NCBI RefSeq assembly: GCF_000348985.1 | Contig: NC_035930.1 | Span: 248,001 to 312,000, forward strand | Origin: Huiozyma naganishii CBS 8797 | Taxonomy: Eukaryota > Ascomycota > Saccharomycetes > Saccharomycetales > Saccharomycetaceae | Reading direction: 5' to 3' | Length of the DNA stretch: 64,000 nt | Shown: in pieces, positions 20,201-29,512 of the stretch | Numbering within the stretch: the first letter of the stretch is position 1 | Layout of the letters: every line of letters begins with the position of its first letter | Translations under genes and position numbers: made by a program | The notes under the pieces: model-generated | The model's input: only the letters and a program-made list of their open reading frames with translations | Database searches by the model: none | Told to the model about the DNA's origin: nothing

Positions 20201-21711
20201 AGCTCTTGAAAAATCGTGCCTTTGCCATTCAATCTGAAGACGAAAAAATAAAAATCAATGCCAAAAATGCCATAGTGGTGGATCCAACATATTCTCCATA
20301 TCATCAAGATTTGATCAAAAGTTTGATTTTGGTGGATAACGGGACTTCACTGAAATCCATTTTCTATGATTTGCGCAATTCCAAGATTGTCGTTTCGTCT
20401 TCGAAAAACAACACCAAGGATTTAACGGAAAGTTTTGAGGACTATTTATTGGGTTATTCCGAAGAGATTCCCAGGATGATGCGGGAGATGACAAGTGTCA
20501 AAGAGAGCTTGAAGCGATTCAACCACATTTATAATGCCAAAGTGGAATATTTTGGACAATTGCAAAGGATTTCCGATTCGTTGGTATCCCTGCTTCAATT
20601 AGAACCCACAAAACTAAACTCCGTCTTGAGGTCCTTAAAAAGCAATAAACGTTACGATCACAATTTGAAGAGGATCAACCAGATCGAATCGAGAATAAAA
20701 TATTTGACGAATTTATCGAATTTGAACAAGGCGATTGAAAGTGAGAAAGTATTTAATTGCTCTATTTGTTTGGGGATTATTCATCATGGATCGATCATGA
20801 AATGTGGCCATTTCTTTTGCAGGGATTGTATCCATAGCTGGCTGAAAAATCAGAGAACTTGTCCGATCTGTAAAAGAGAGGCGACCTCTACCGAGTTATA
20901 CAACTTCAAATTTAAAAACCACGATAACATTGACGTACCTGGCCCAAATATAAATTCGAAAGCTGCAACTGTGATTACTCCTCCGTCCTCCACCGAGGAA
21001 AAGGAGTCTGCACGAGGGAAGATCGCAGGGACAGACACTCGCGAAGATCAGGATCTTTTGTTTGCTGACAGATACGTGCGATTCCCGCAAATGGAGGATG
21101 TGTCCAGAATCAACATAAAGGAGAGTTTTGGTGCTAAGCTAGACTTCATGGTTAAGTTGATTCTTTTTTTGAAATTGCAAAGCGAGACAAGCGATAAAGC
21201 CCCGCCTCAGATTCTGATCTACTCGCAAAACTTTGAATTCTTGAAAATCATCAGCAAGATCTTGCATTTGAACCACATAAGTTATCTTTCGTGTCTCGCC
21301 AATTCCAAGTCTATCAGCGCGACCATTGACAAGTTTAAAACAAATAACAAGATAACTTGTTTGCTACTCAATGTAAGAGCGTTGGGTGCTGGTTTGAACC
21401 TGCTCAATGCCAAATACATCTTTCTACTAGACCCAATTATTAGCCATAACGAGGAACTGCAGGCAATGAGCAGAAACAATAGAATAGGGCAGGACTCAGA
21501 AACTTACGTCATGAACTTCATGATTAGAGATTCTGTAGAGGAGAGCATATTCAAGTACAAGTGTGTTTTAGACGAAACAAGGAAGCAGAGGGCGAGGAAT
21601 GATGTTTCTGATGCTGATGAAGACGAAGACGGGGACTCGTTCGAGATCAGCGAAAATGCCACCGAAGTAGTCTCCGAGAAGCATCTGTGGCGTTGTTTCT
21701 TTCAAAAGTAA
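17230..21711 (+). CDS. IRC20: IRC20, SNF2-family ATPase with RING finger (putative helicase/E3 ligase)
   Basis: A 1493-residue protein from the ATG at 17230; S. cerevisiae Irc20 is 1556. The split SNF2 ATPase starts near residue 351 with EEMGLGKTIEVLALVLL (Walker A) and continues with DEVQ as the Walker B/DEAD-box equivalent. A C3HC4 RING finger at about residues 1176-1215 reads CSICLGIIHH, CGHFFCRDCIHSW and CPICKRE. A helicase C-terminal domain follows, with VRALGAGLNLLNA and SRNNRIGQ. The layout, with a RING between the ATPase halves, is that of the Irc20/SHPRH family. It acts on chromatin and is linked to recombination and to SUMO/ubiquitin control in yeast. It shares a divergent promoter with RCK2. 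Confidence 0.95.
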   Translation: MLRFISVDIPSGDVEFAVGLSELHSRGVDAGTDVQNKIVSPKRRLHLVSFQICVGTLKQAVDVDGVPVSLFLDAGRTLQVFIHDDLFCKIDLDNELVGDDVAMYLLELATWHSLQNKLRAQLTREEPPRKRVRLDDSTTKEQQRQLRQLQRKCKDLELTNIRLQYQGTAQGTFIISFDVSLIFKENQCNKFSVETNRFLDLLSSTHTHYLLESHEANSNFIQRLFLEQTVKHTNDILRDKLLPGDTVTNLNLKLLTFQRRSVQWLLDKERSAYKIDKPGQDSIDKDTILTFLNDRICYGYELLDSSVEENAMYWNRFTNFCLPYKYALGVFEDFHERGTLRVGAKGLLSEEMGLGKTIEVLALVLLNRRHLKNQTGKTYQNRERKVIHQTKTTLLICPNALLKQWVNEIETHTTQGSLSVFHYLGYNDVIERFGTSNITEIIVKLSQYDIIITTYNVINLELHYAQYNANIRSRRNQYTTPKYDYSSPLSLMEFWRIVLDEVQMLKSDNTQIAKCTSLLSRIHTWGVSGTPVQTVRDIQTIFSYLKIQPFAELNDIIMKLDMSLRKRSPSSEILRNGVRFSLQKLMSIFLKYDICIRHTKNDVAHQIHLPKQTNYIIPLEFNPIEWDNYLNLWNDFIADSHFGPNGENETNLSSIQLNQWLVRLRYLCCHAIIPENIADMFASKHGKSLRKNRKLNDMSKEDEQKSAVKNIDDVLKLMQVDAMDTLNSLYRENVQLQIKSAQVTMELDHDPEAGIALLCKVITGIMRDLENKFQIADVFSLDNEKSSNVKVRPYFDLLHQSYFFIGTGYYFLGSKKLELVDEENEKIKLLENGSPLKEYAEVYTPMEMAQIEKNQQAEKKNYDIAEKLRKKMLLERSEVVTETTNETRELFDKDESGKYSTTLDIIEFDGANDWSANHLVATVFKALRHMIQLLNKQAEQFNELTSNLSELLYKPITGEYDEENEDAKAEEYSNSLDDQDKIFAIFHCLEELLKNRAFAIQSEDEKIKINAKNAIVVDPTYSPYHQDLIKSLILVDNGTSLKSIFYDLRNSKIVVSSSKNNTKDLTESFEDYLLGYSEEIPRMMREMTSVKESLKRFNHIYNAKVEYFGQLQRISDSLVSLLQLEPTKLNSVLRSLKSNKRYDHNLKRINQIESRIKYLTNLSNLNKAIESEKVFNCSICLGIIHHGSIMKCGHFFCRDCIHSWLKNQRTCPICKREATSTELYNFKFKNHDNIDVPGPNINSKAATVITPPSSTEEKESARGKIAGTDTREDQDLLFADRYVRFPQMEDVSRINIKESFGAKLDFMVKLILFLKLQSETSDKAPPQILIYSQNFEFLKIISKILHLNHISYLSCLANSKSISATIDKFKTNNKITCLLLNVRALGAGLNLLNAKYIFLLDPIISHNEELQAMSRNNRIGQDSETYVMNFMIRDSVEESIFKYKCVLDETRKQRARNDVSDADEDEDGDSFEISENATEVVSEKHLWRCFFQK

Positions 21712-21808
21712 CATACAAATATATCTTGCACTGGGTATTCTGTAGTTTTCTATGTACTCCTATGTATATATCAAGGACAATGACTGACGCGTGCACTCTC
21801 CACTACTA

Positions 21809-22279
21809 CTAACTCAACACTTTTTCCAGTTTATCGTTATCGTCCATGCCATCCATAGTTTGAACGGCATACAACACTTCCTTCTTGCTGGATTCTGCCA
21901 GGGAGCCATCGCACATCACCATTTCGTTGAGGATGTCGTACGCCTTGGCAAAGTTGAAGATAATGTCCAGCTCGCAAACGTTCCCAAAGTAAACGTCCAT
22001 CGTTTCCACATATCTGTGCACCAAGTCAAGGCACAACAGTTCGTTGTCCACGTTGGGCGTGATCCCAATTATAAAATACAAGCTCGCGTATCGCCTGTAG
22101 ATGACCTTGTGGTCTGAATAGTCTAAAATGTTGCACATCTTCGGCTTTCTCCCCAGTATCAGCGGTGTTAGATCATTTATAATCTTCGTCTTCGCCTTCT
22201 CCGTCAGTGGCTGGTACCACTTCATCAACCGCACCTTCCCCTGTCTAGACACCAATAAAAGATACTTAATATGCGACAT
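21809..22279 (-). CDS. APS1: APS1, AP-1 clathrin adaptor small (sigma) subunit
   Basis: A 156-residue protein from an ATG (22277-22279), the same length class as yeast Aps1. The longin-type sigma fold is recognisable: IKYLLLVSRQGKVRLMKWY at the start, then YRRYASLYFIIGI, ELLCLDLVHRYVETMD and FGNVCELDIIFNFAKAYDILNEM. It belongs to the AP-1 complex, which sorts clathrin cargo between trans-Golgi and endosomes. The assignment to AP-1 rather than AP-2 or AP-3 rests on overall similarity and on the neighbour DPH5, since APS1 and DPH5 are close together in S. cerevisiae (YLR170C, YLR172C). Convergent with IRC20, about 97 bp apart. Confidence 0.92.
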   Translation of the reverse strand: MSHIKYLLLVSRQGKVRLMKWYQPLTEKAKTKIINDLTPLILGRKPKMCNILDYSDHKVIYRRYASLYFIIGITPNVDNELLCLDLVHRYVETMDVYFGNVCELDIIFNFAKAYDILNEMVMCDGSLAESSKKEVLYAVQTMDGMDDNDKLEKVLS

Positions 22280-22402
22280 AGTTGGTGTTCCTGAAAGTCC
22301 CTGACCAAAAGAAAGGTCCAGTCGAGTCCAATGGAAGAAACCTTTATTAAGAGCTTCTTCAATAATTTGAACTAATCGATTTGGCAGCTGTGGGGATATG
22401 GA

Positions 22403-22412
22403 GTCACGTGAC
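22403..22412. promoter_or_regulatory. Palindromic GTCACGTGAC (Cbf1-type) site upstream of APS1
   Basis: A 10-bp palindrome around CACGTG (22405-22410), about 125 bp upstream of the APS1 ATG and in the DPH5 3' flank. It fits a Cbf1-type bHLH site. A centromere reading was considered and rejected because no AT-rich CDEII or CDEIII follows. Nothing else is seen in 22280-22621. Confidence 0.45.
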
Positions 22413-22621
22413 GGATTGGGACCAGCGATGAGCAGTACTGGATATGGTCAACTGCGACCCGCCAGTGGTCGAGCAGGGTGTTCGTCCCGCATGAGTCTCG
22501 TGTGCAAGATCGCTACATTTATGTGCTGTTTTGTCGGCTTGTCCGTGTTGGTTTAGCAACATTTTATTTACTATACAAAGCGGAACGATGAGGCATGACA
22601 GCTACCGGATCTATGTCCGGT

Positions 22622-23518
22622 TTAGTCGTCAGTCTCCACTGGCGGGGTCCATGGAGCCGGCTTGAAAAATTCCTGGTCTGCAATGACATCCTGTCTGAAT
22701 TTCTCCTTATTGTCTGCAAATTCCAACAGATACTCGACCTCCAAGTCGTGGCACTGTCTGCCCAAAATGACGAGGGAGTGTAGCGGTTCCCCGGAGTCGT
22801 ACTGCGACAATTCCTCAATGGTCCCCGCTTTGAAGGACTGGGCCGCGGAACCCAGTCTGCTGATGGCGACAGCTGGTGTCGCTGGCGTGTACGCCTTGGT
22901 GCCTCTAGTTTCCTCGATCTCCAGCAGCTGTTCGCAGCATTGGGATATGGACATGTACCGCGGTGGTTCGTATATCAACCTACCGCGGGCCATGTTCTCT
23001 ATGCTTTGTTCCTTGACCTTGATGTCAAGCAGGACCAGTGTGTGGAGACCGATCTTGCGGTTCTCCATAATCTTGTCGTACCAGGAGTCCGGCCTCCAAT
23101 TTTCAGTGAAGAACACCATCGAGATCGTCTGCCCAAAAGTATACAACTGCAACCCACACGATCCCACGGCGTTCATTACAGACGCATTGTGGACCACTTC
23201 TACTGGGATGCCGCTTTTCTTCGCTCTCAAGACCAGATCAGTGTGCGTGGTGGCCCCGAACGGGTCGCCAACCACCAGAAAAGCGACGTCCTCCTTCTTC
23301 GCATCCCTCAAGATATCGTCAGACCCGGTTTCCACCAGCTCTCTATCGGCCAAAATGATCGGTTTCCCATAATACTCCTCCAATTCCTCCAACGACGCAG
23401 CCATCAGTATGGAGGTGTAGTGTTCCAGGTACACACGCTGGCAGTTCCGCACGGCCTCGAGCCCGCGGACCGTGATATCACTCTTGTACGAAAGGCCCAA
23501 CCCGATTAAATACAGCAT
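22622..23518 (-). CDS. DPH5: DPH5, diphthine synthase
   Basis: A 298-residue protein from the ATG at 23516-23518, matching the [19 protein letters not shown] start of yeast Dph5 (300 residues); a six-codon extension starts only at TTG. It shows the tetrapyrrole-methylase fold signatures [31 protein letters not shown] and [12 protein letters not shown]. It transfers methyl groups from S-adenosylmethionine to the modified histidine of elongation factor 2 during diphthamide synthesis. It is divergent from the TAG1 homologue, 142 bp apart; PAC and RRPE motifs lie between them. Confidence 0.97.
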   Translation of the reverse strand: MLYLIGLGLSYKSDITVRGLEAVRNCQRVYLEHYTSILMAASLEELEEYYGKPIILADRELVETGSDDILRDAKKEDVAFLVVGDPFGATTHTDLVLRAKKSGIPVEVVHNASVMNAVGSCGLQLYTFGQTISMVFFTENWRPDSWYDKIMENRKIGLHTLVLLDIKVKEQSIENMARGRLIYEPPRYMSISQCCEQLLEIEETRGTKAYTPATPAVAISRLGSAAQSFKAGTIEELSQYDSGEPLHSLVILGRQCHDLEVEYLLEFADNKEKFRQDVIADQEFFKPAPWTPPVETDD

Positions 23519-23602
23519 CGTGGCCAAATTTTGCAATGAACGACCAGTGAATTCAGCTTATGCGTCTGGCAAACGATCTTTCTTCCAGCGACAGAGTCAT
23601 CG

Positions 23603-23639
23603 ATGAGGTGTCAATCCTTTTAAACAAAAATTTTTCAGA
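23603..23639. promoter_or_regulatory. PAC and RRPE motifs between DPH5 and TAG1
   Basis: CGATGAG (23603-23609) is a PAC core, and AAAATTTTTCA (23629-23639) is the complement of RRPE TGAAAAATTTT. They lie 85-120 bp upstream of DPH5. Because this promoter is divergent, the motifs could act on either gene; DPH5, a translation-related gene, is the likelier target. Confidence 0.55.
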
Positions 23640-23660
23640 TATGAACAAAATTTACATATA

Positions 23661-25577
23661 ATGATGAGGGAGAAAGAAGAGGGGTGTTTGCTGCAATACA
23701 CCTCTTTGAAGTCTGAGCACCAGAGAGAGACGGTGTTAAATATGAACCAGGACAGTGATGAGAGTGACCATGTGAGGGACATGGAGACGCATCCGTTGCT
23801 GTCTCCCAGCAACTCGAACGAAGTTCAACAGGGGTCCTTCGCCCAGGGTGTTGCTACCAGGAAGAAGAGAGGTTCGAAGTATTGGCCCTTCTGGCTGGGC
23901 ATATTTACAGGTCTGTGCACTATATTAGTGGTTGTGGGTGTGTCGTTTTCACTCCAAAGCAGGATCCCGAGCGAGAAGGCTCTGCAGTCGAACGTTGTCG
24001 AGATCACGAATGTCGATATTGAGAAGGTTACGCTGGATGGGTGGAGGGTCCCAGGTAAAGAGGGTTTGGACACCGAGGGAGGTAAGTTCTTGCAGATAAG
24101 CGCCAGGGTGAACGTATTCTTGAACTACGACGCTTTGAACGAGAGCAAAGTGCAAATGACTTTTGAGCAACAGAAATGGTTCAAATGGACCAGCGAGAAC
24201 ACAGTCAGGACGCTGTGCATTGATGTCAACAACGCTACGACGTTTGGCAGGAAGCCAGACGGGAAGGACGATGTGTTAGCAGGTGTCTACATCCAACACC
24301 CGGTGTGTATCGATCTACACAATGGGACCGTCACCAGCTTAAACGTCACGATTCTGGTTGAGCCACACATGAAGAACGTTCTCAAGATAATCAAAAAAAT
24401 CTGGAAACAAGATTACCAAGACTTGAACTTGTGGTCCACACTGGATATTTCGCTGTCGAAAAATGTCGGGAGTCTTGGGTATCTACATTTATTCAGGTTG
24501 CCCAACATCAAGATCAACTGGAACGACATCATAGACTGGGACAAACTTAGTAATCGGTTACAATATTTTCGAGACCAAATTGAAAACGATATTAACGTCA
24601 GCAATATCAGAATGGTCGATACGGAAAAGGGATTCGATGTTAGGATGGGGGTCGACCCCATGGAAAACCCGCTTTGGCATTTTTTAGATGATTTCTCGTG
24701 GTTGGAGATTCCCCAGGCTGTAATTCCTCCTCTTAGTTGGGTTTATAAAGTAGCCGATTGTTTCGGCGATTTCTCCATAAACCTCACTCACCTGTTAACT
24801 CACAGCAGTGCAGTAGACATTGGCGCAAAGAAGATTAGCCCTTCCATGTCAAACTCATTGACTGGACCCTTGCCCGACGATTTTCTGTATCAAGTTTGCT
24901 GGTCAGACGAAGAAAACACGGTGACACCCCTCACAAAAGTTTTGAATTCGTTGTTTAACTCTTCTAACTATCTGACCGTGGAGGCGAAAGCAGAGATTTC
25001 CAACAGCAAACCAACCACGAGCGATGAAACTGCTTTAATTCCCAGCGATATTTTGAGCTCTATTTTGGAAGATGTCTCTTACTTCCCCGTCAAACAAAAC
25101 GTTACTTTTAACATGAGCAGCTTGATTGATGAATTCTTCATAGATGGCATGAGTCTACGTTGGAGCAACGGCAGAGTGTCATTAGGCGGGACACTCGTTG
25201 GGATTTTCGACCTATCCTTCTACGAGACAAATGAGGAAAGAATACATATCACCCACATAAAGGGGAATATGGAACTGTATCATAACGATAGACACTTCAT
25301 CACTGTGCCTATGAAAGTTTGGAGTAATGCAACTTCCAATATAATGCATGACGAGGACAATAAAAACGCAACAATGCTAGAGTTGACTTTCGATATCGAC
25401 GATGAATTTGTCCAAGTTACTAACCGCATGGAATTGACTAAGTGTTTCAACGAGATATTTTTTTCAGGTGAAACCTTGATCACATTTTCCAACGATCTGG
25501 ATATCGTTGTAGAAAGCTTTCTAGGAGACATAGTAGTTACAGGGCTTAAAACTGAGGGCGAGACTGTTGTCCACTGA
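23661..25577 (+). CDS. TAG1: YLR173W/TAG1 homologue, single-pass vacuolar membrane glycoprotein
   Basis: A 638-residue protein from the ATG at 23661 (a second ATG follows at 23664); S. cerevisiae YLR173W is 608. One membrane segment lies at about residues 75-98 (WPFWLGIFTGLCTILVVVGV), preceded by a basic patch (RKKRGSK). The large C-terminal domain has many N-glycosylation sites (NXS/T), which implies a type II protein with a lumenal domain. YLR173W was reported as Tag1, a vacuolar protein needed to end autophagy in long starvation. An acidic/Leu motif METHPLL near residue 41 resembles a vacuolar sorting signal (inference). It neighbours DPH5 as in S. cerevisiae. Confidence 0.85.
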   Translation: MMREKEEGCLLQYTSLKSEHQRETVLNMNQDSDESDHVRDMETHPLLSPSNSNEVQQGSFAQGVATRKKRGSKYWPFWLGIFTGLCTILVVVGVSFSLQSRIPSEKALQSNVVEITNVDIEKVTLDGWRVPGKEGLDTEGGKFLQISARVNVFLNYDALNESKVQMTFEQQKWFKWTSENTVRTLCIDVNNATTFGRKPDGKDDVLAGVYIQHPVCIDLHNGTVTSLNVTILVEPHMKNVLKIIKKIWKQDYQDLNLWSTLDISLSKNVGSLGYLHLFRLPNIKINWNDIIDWDKLSNRLQYFRDQIENDINVSNIRMVDTEKGFDVRMGVDPMENPLWHFLDDFSWLEIPQAVIPPLSWVYKVADCFGDFSINLTHLLTHSSAVDIGAKKISPSMSNSLTGPLPDDFLYQVCWSDEENTVTPLTKVLNSLFNSSNYLTVEAKAEISNSKPTTSDETALIPSDILSSILEDVSYFPVKQNVTFNMSSLIDEFFIDGMSLRWSNGRVSLGGTLVGIFDLSFYETNEERIHITHIKGNMELYHNDRHFITVPMKVWSNATSNIMHDEDNKNATMLELTFDIDDEFVQVTNRMELTKCFNEIFFSGETLITFSNDLDIVVESFLGDIVVTGLKTEGETVVH

Positions 25578-25882
25578 TCTCAATATTCTTTTTTTTCCCA
25601 TTTTGTTTTGTAATGCAGAGCCATCATTTTTGCTAGGGGTCCATAAGGTTTTATTGGATCTAACTAAGACTCACACAGCTGTTTCTAAAAAAAATACCAT
25701 ATCTATACATCTTTACACACATACATATACGTATTTATCTATTCATTATATTCCTGTTCCACTGTACGTTTTGGTATTTTAAAGTCACTTGGAATTAATT
25801 AAACTTTCACGAACCTTCACGAATAAGGTGCAGTGGTGTGGAGCAACCAAAACTTGATTGTTTGGACAGCACTATCTCGGCC
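25578..25882. other. TAG1 3' flank and MCP2 promoter
   Basis: A 305-bp intergenic region between tandem plus-strand genes. It contains TA-rich stretches near 25723-25752 and a repeated CACGAACCTT/CACGAATA pair near 25808-25826. No gene is seen. Confidence 0.5.
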
Positions 25883-27583
25883 ATGCACAGATATATGATC
25901 CAAAGCACACTACGCCAATTTGGGGCGCATAGGTTTGCATCCACTTTGAGACCAGTCGCCAAAGAATCAGTTAAGAAGGGATACAAAACGCGGTATATTG
26001 TAGTGGGAAGTCTTGCTGTGTGTACTGTCCTTTACAATACGAATGACACCGTTCATGATTCTACAAGGCATTTGATTCTAACGATGCGGAGGGTTGGGGT
26101 GGTTTCGATAGCAACAACAAGGTGCTTTTACCACTACAAACGGATTTTGGGGAAGACGTATAAGGATAAGGAGGTGAGGAATATAGAACTGAGCCGGTGT
26201 CACAAAAAGTGTGCCCTAATTACACTACATGCGTTGCAATCCAACGGGGGCATATTTATTAAGTTGGGGCAGCACATTGGTGCGCTGACGTACTTACTAC
26301 CAAGCGAATGGACACAAACTATGGTCCCCTTACAAGACCAATGTCCCGAATCAACATTGGAGGATATTCAAGAAATGATCGCTGAGGATATGGGAAGCCA
26401 GTTTGCTGAACTGTTTGAGGATGTTAACCCTAAGCCAATAGGTGTCGCGTCCTTGGCGCAGGTTTATGTTGGGAAACTGAGAGCAACTGGTCAAGAAGTG
26501 GCAATCAAGTGTCAGCACCCTTCATTGAAGGAGTTTGTCCCATTGGATGTTTTATTGACGCGAACTGTATTTGAGATGCTTGATATTGTATTCCCGGAAT
26601 ACCCGCTGACATGGTTGGGTGATGAATTGCAGTCTTCAATTTATGAGGAGTTAGACTTTACCAAAGAAGCAGAAAATGCTGTGGCGACGGCAAAATATTT
26701 CGACAAGTTTACAGGCCTAACAGCATTACGAATTCCAAAGGTGATACAGGCCAATAACAGAGTACTGATTATGGAATACATCGCAGGGAAACGATTGGAT
26801 GATTTGGATTACTTAAAGCAGAACCGTATTTCACCCTCCGAAGTCTCGTCATGCCTTTCTCACATTTTCAATAACATGATTTTTACTCCAAATGTGGGAC
26901 TTCATTGTGATCCTCATGGTGGTAACCTAGCGATACGATCCATCAAACCGACGAAATTGAACAAGCACAATTTTGAGATCATATTATTTGATCATGGATT
27001 ATATAGGCACCCTACTACCCAGACCAGGAGGGACTACGCGAAATTCTGGCTGGCAATGCTGGATCATGATCAGGAAAAAATGGTACTCTATGCCAATAAA
27101 TTTGCCAACGTCACAGAAGATCAGTTCCCACTCTTTGCAGCTGCGATCAGTGGTCGGAGCATAGATGTGGCGTTGAATTACGATATAACGAAAAGAAGAA
27201 CGAACGAGGAGATTAGTCAGATGACCAGCCGTCTCTTACAGGGCCATTTCTTAGCTGACATCATGCGTATATTATCGCGGGTTCCACGTATTGTGTTGCT
27301 AATTTTGAAAACTAATGATCTCACACGATACCTTGATGAGTGTCTGCATAACCCGCTGGGTCCTGAACGGACGTTTTTGATTATGACTCAATATTGTGCA
27401 AAGACAGTATTTGACGAGGATGTGGAAGAGATTGACAACTTATACACTAAATGGTCGTTCAAGTGGTGTTGGCATTATCTTTTAGTGTGGTCATCTTACG
27501 AACGCAGGAAAAACCAGTTGGTGCTGTACGACACCATATTTTGGTGGAGACAGAAAGTGAACAAGTTTTTAAAGTTGATATAA
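25883..27583 (+). CDS. MCP2: MCP2, mitochondrial ABC1/ADCK (UbiB-like) atypical kinase
   Basis: A 566-residue protein from the ATG at 25883, against 569 in S. cerevisiae Mcp2; the open frame upstream starts only at GTG. The N-terminus is basic and hydroxylated (MHRYMIQSTLRQFGAHRFAS), like a mitochondrial presequence. UbiB-family motifs are present: GGIFIKLGQHIGALTYLLP (the KxGQ region), SLAQVYVGKLRATGQEVAIK, HCDPHGGNLAI and LFDHGLYR. In yeast Mcp2 sits at the mitochondrial inner membrane and affects lipid homeostasis in cells lacking ERMES. It converges on NDL1, as in S. cerevisiae (YLR253W-YLR254C). Confidence 0.93.
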   Translation: MHRYMIQSTLRQFGAHRFASTLRPVAKESVKKGYKTRYIVVGSLAVCTVLYNTNDTVHDSTRHLILTMRRVGVVSIATTRCFYHYKRILGKTYKDKEVRNIELSRCHKKCALITLHALQSNGGIFIKLGQHIGALTYLLPSEWTQTMVPLQDQCPESTLEDIQEMIAEDMGSQFAELFEDVNPKPIGVASLAQVYVGKLRATGQEVAIKCQHPSLKEFVPLDVLLTRTVFEMLDIVFPEYPLTWLGDELQSSIYEELDFTKEAENAVATAKYFDKFTGLTALRIPKVIQANNRVLIMEYIAGKRLDDLDYLKQNRISPSEVSSCLSHIFNNMIFTPNVGLHCDPHGGNLAIRSIKPTKLNKHNFEIILFDHGLYRHPTTQTRRDYAKFWLAMLDHDQEKMVLYANKFANVTEDQFPLFAAAISGRSIDVALNYDITKRRTNEEISQMTSRLLQGHFLADIMRILSRVPRIVLLILKTNDLTRYLDECLHNPLGPERTFLIMTQYCAKTVFDEDVEEIDNLYTKWSFKWCWHYLLVWSSYERRKNQLVLYDTIFWWRQKVNKFLKLI

Positions 27584-27663
27584 TACAGTGCAAGCACTGT
27601 CATGTATTATAGAATGTTGTTTCGTATTAATCCTGTACATATTAGAATACTATTGTTTGTTAT

Positions 27664-27675
27664 CCCCCCCCCCCC
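27664..27675. repeat. Homopolymer C12 between MCP2 and NDL1
   Basis: An uninterrupted run of twelve C lies between the convergent 3' ends of MCP2 and NDL1, 12 bp from the NDL1 stop. It is probably length-variable. No function can be stated. Confidence 0.8.
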
Positions 27676-27686
27676 ACCCTCTACGG

Positions 27687-28247
27687 TTATACAGTTAGAG
27701 TGGATTTTTTCCTTGGAGAGTTAGATGTGGTCGTTACTACAAAAGACGACGATACCTCAGAGTACGGGATATGCATGTTACTGGAAGCAGTAGCACCAAT
27801 TGGTGACTTTGTAGATACTACTAACGAGGGTCCCCTCATTGACACTTTCAAAGAGTCTACGGTCGGCATTGTGCTATTTTTCTCCTTGGAAACACTCCCT
27901 CGTCTATCCAACCCCCTTCTTTGTTTATCACAATAGTCTTGTAAATCATGTACTTCATGCTCGAGGAGTACATTCCGCTCAAGCAGTTTATCATTCTGCG
28001 AGTTCGAATCAATCAGCTTACTAGACAGGAGAGAGTTTTCGTTCTCTAGATCGTCCACTTTTATCTCCAGCTCAATCATCCGTCTTTTCTGCGTATCCCT
28101 CTCATCGTTCAAAGTATTTATATCATTCTGCAAGCCTTGGATGACATGCTCCATCTCATTTTCGTACTCTCGACTAACGGCGTTAATTTCCTCTAATTGG
28201 CTTTGCAACGATCTAATTAGACTCAATGCTGCCGGCAAATCCATCAT
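27687..28247 (-). CDS. NDL1: NDL1, NudE-like dynein regulator
   Basis: A 186-residue protein from the first of two adjacent ATG codons (28245-28247); an upstream extension begins at TTG. Residues about 5-115 form a continuous coiled coil (LIRSLQSQLEEINAVSREYE onward to EHEVHDLQDYCD), which is the NudE signature. The C-terminal third is Ser/Thr-rich. S. cerevisiae Ndl1 is 189 residues. It binds Pac1/LIS1 and helps target dynein to microtubule plus ends for spindle positioning. Synteny with MCP2 and HAP1 supports the assignment. Confidence 0.9.
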   Translation of the reverse strand: MMDLPAALSLIRSLQSQLEEINAVSREYENEMEHVIQGLQNDINTLNDERDTQKRRMIELEIKVDDLENENSLLSSKLIDSNSQNDKLLERNVLLEHEVHDLQDYCDKQRRGLDRRGSVSKEKNSTMPTVDSLKVSMRGPSLVVSTKSPIGATASSNMHIPYSEVSSSFVVTTTSNSPRKKSTLTV

Positions 28248-28436
28248 CCCCTCGAGTGTGCACGTTATACGTATTCCTGGGAACCGTAACAACCAATCTG
28301 CAATTCCTCACCTCCCCTCCAGCCAAAGTATTCACCCGTGGTGCCCGTCTCTTCCCAGTTTATGTTCCAAATCGGTGGAAAATGTGGCACACTATTACCT
28401 AAAAGGGTAATATGATCACAATGAAGCCAGTTGTCG

Positions 28437-28967
28437 TCAGCTTGCAAGGTGATGCCAGAGTTCACAGCGGGTTGGCAGTCCCAGGCACTGGTACATCAGA
28501 TCGTCCTGTATGGTCTCATTAACTACATGAACAAGAGGCATTCTGTAGATTACGGTCCCACCGATGCTATAACTCGAGTCATTATCCTCTAAGGCACGAT
28601 CTGTAGGTGTAATTTCTGGCAATTTGCGTACGCTGAGGAAACTGGCGGTCTCAAAGAGCGGTTTTGTATTCCTCGGCAGACCGCCCGTTGTAGTATCCTC
28701 CATCTTCAATATCTGAAAGAAATTTTCGACTTGTACAAAAGTGCCAGAATCTTGAACAACAACTGGCGCTATCCGGGTCATCTCTCTGTGGGGCCCGACC
28801 ACAACGTGTACACCGTCCCCATTCTCCCTGGACCATTTTCTATCTTGTCTCATGTCCCAAAACCGTCGTTTCAACCGTCTCTTTTGCCGGTACACCCTGA
28901 CACATGTCAATTCGAACCATCTGTACTGAAACATGGCGTACACAGTGTCCCTAACGGACTGCAGCAT
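28437..28967 (-). CDS. Unrecognised 176-residue protein between NDL1 and HAP1
   Basis: An ATG-started frame (28965-28967) of 176 codons that I do not recognise. The N-terminal quarter is strongly basic and aromatic (MFQYRWFELTCVRVYRQKRR, then LKRRFWDMRQDRKW). The middle is acidic-neutral with VVQDSGTFVQVENFFQIL, and the C-terminus holds IYRMPLVHVVNETIQDD and CLGLPTRCELWHH. There are no membrane segments and no low-complexity tracts, and the amino-acid mix looks protein-like rather than random. It stands 189 bp upstream of NDL1 on the same strand and is divergent from HAP1. S. cerevisiae has only a dubious ORF at this place. It could be a fast-evolving or lineage-specific gene, or a chance frame. 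Confidence 0.55.
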   Translation of the reverse strand: MLQSVRDTVYAMFQYRWFELTCVRVYRQKRRLKRRFWDMRQDRKWSRENGDGVHVVVGPHREMTRIAPVVVQDSGTFVQVENFFQILKMEDTTTGGLPRNTKPLFETASFLSVRKLPEITPTDRALEDNDSSYSIGGTVIYRMPLVHVVNETIQDDLMYQCLGLPTRCELWHHLAS

Positions 28968-29512
28968 CGCAACCCAACTAGCAAACCAACCAAGAAAAAA
29001 TCTTCAAAGCAGTGAAAATAAATTGCTCTCAATTCTGAACTCATTAAATTCAAACCAGTTCCTGGGATTGCGGAACACCTTGTCCAATGCACTGGAAAAG
29101 GTACCTCTTTTGTGTCACCTTGCGAAACAAATCGAGACACATCACTTTCCACGAAACTCGTTTGCGGAATTTACCCGGCCACGTCGTATCTGAAAAAAAA
29201 TTAAAAAAAACTGTTGATGTTGAATTTGTTCTCTAGAAGCTTCCTTACTTAAGAGCGCAATCGAGGGTTCATCGCGAACTTGGACAACAGATCTTAACCG
29301 CGCAAGCTCTGCAATTTTATATTCCGGGAGGGCGCTAGTGTGGTACACGGGGTTTTCTTCTCTTTTTTCCCGGTTTTTTTTGTGTTTTGCTAACAATCTT
29401 GCTGTCCACTCATTATAAATCCGTCGTATTTTGTTCTCATTAGAGAAAGAAGAGATCGGGAGAAGAGTATACGGCATTGCAGAACAAACAAAATAGCAAG
29501 AACAGTGTACAG
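28968..29512. other. HAP1 upstream region
   Basis: A 545-bp stretch between the unrecognised minus-strand ORF and HAP1. It is AT-rich near 29190-29215 and 29355-29390 and has promoter-like character. I see no tRNA, repeat or conserved small ORF. Coordinates of the HAP1 5' leader are unknown. Confidence 0.5.
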
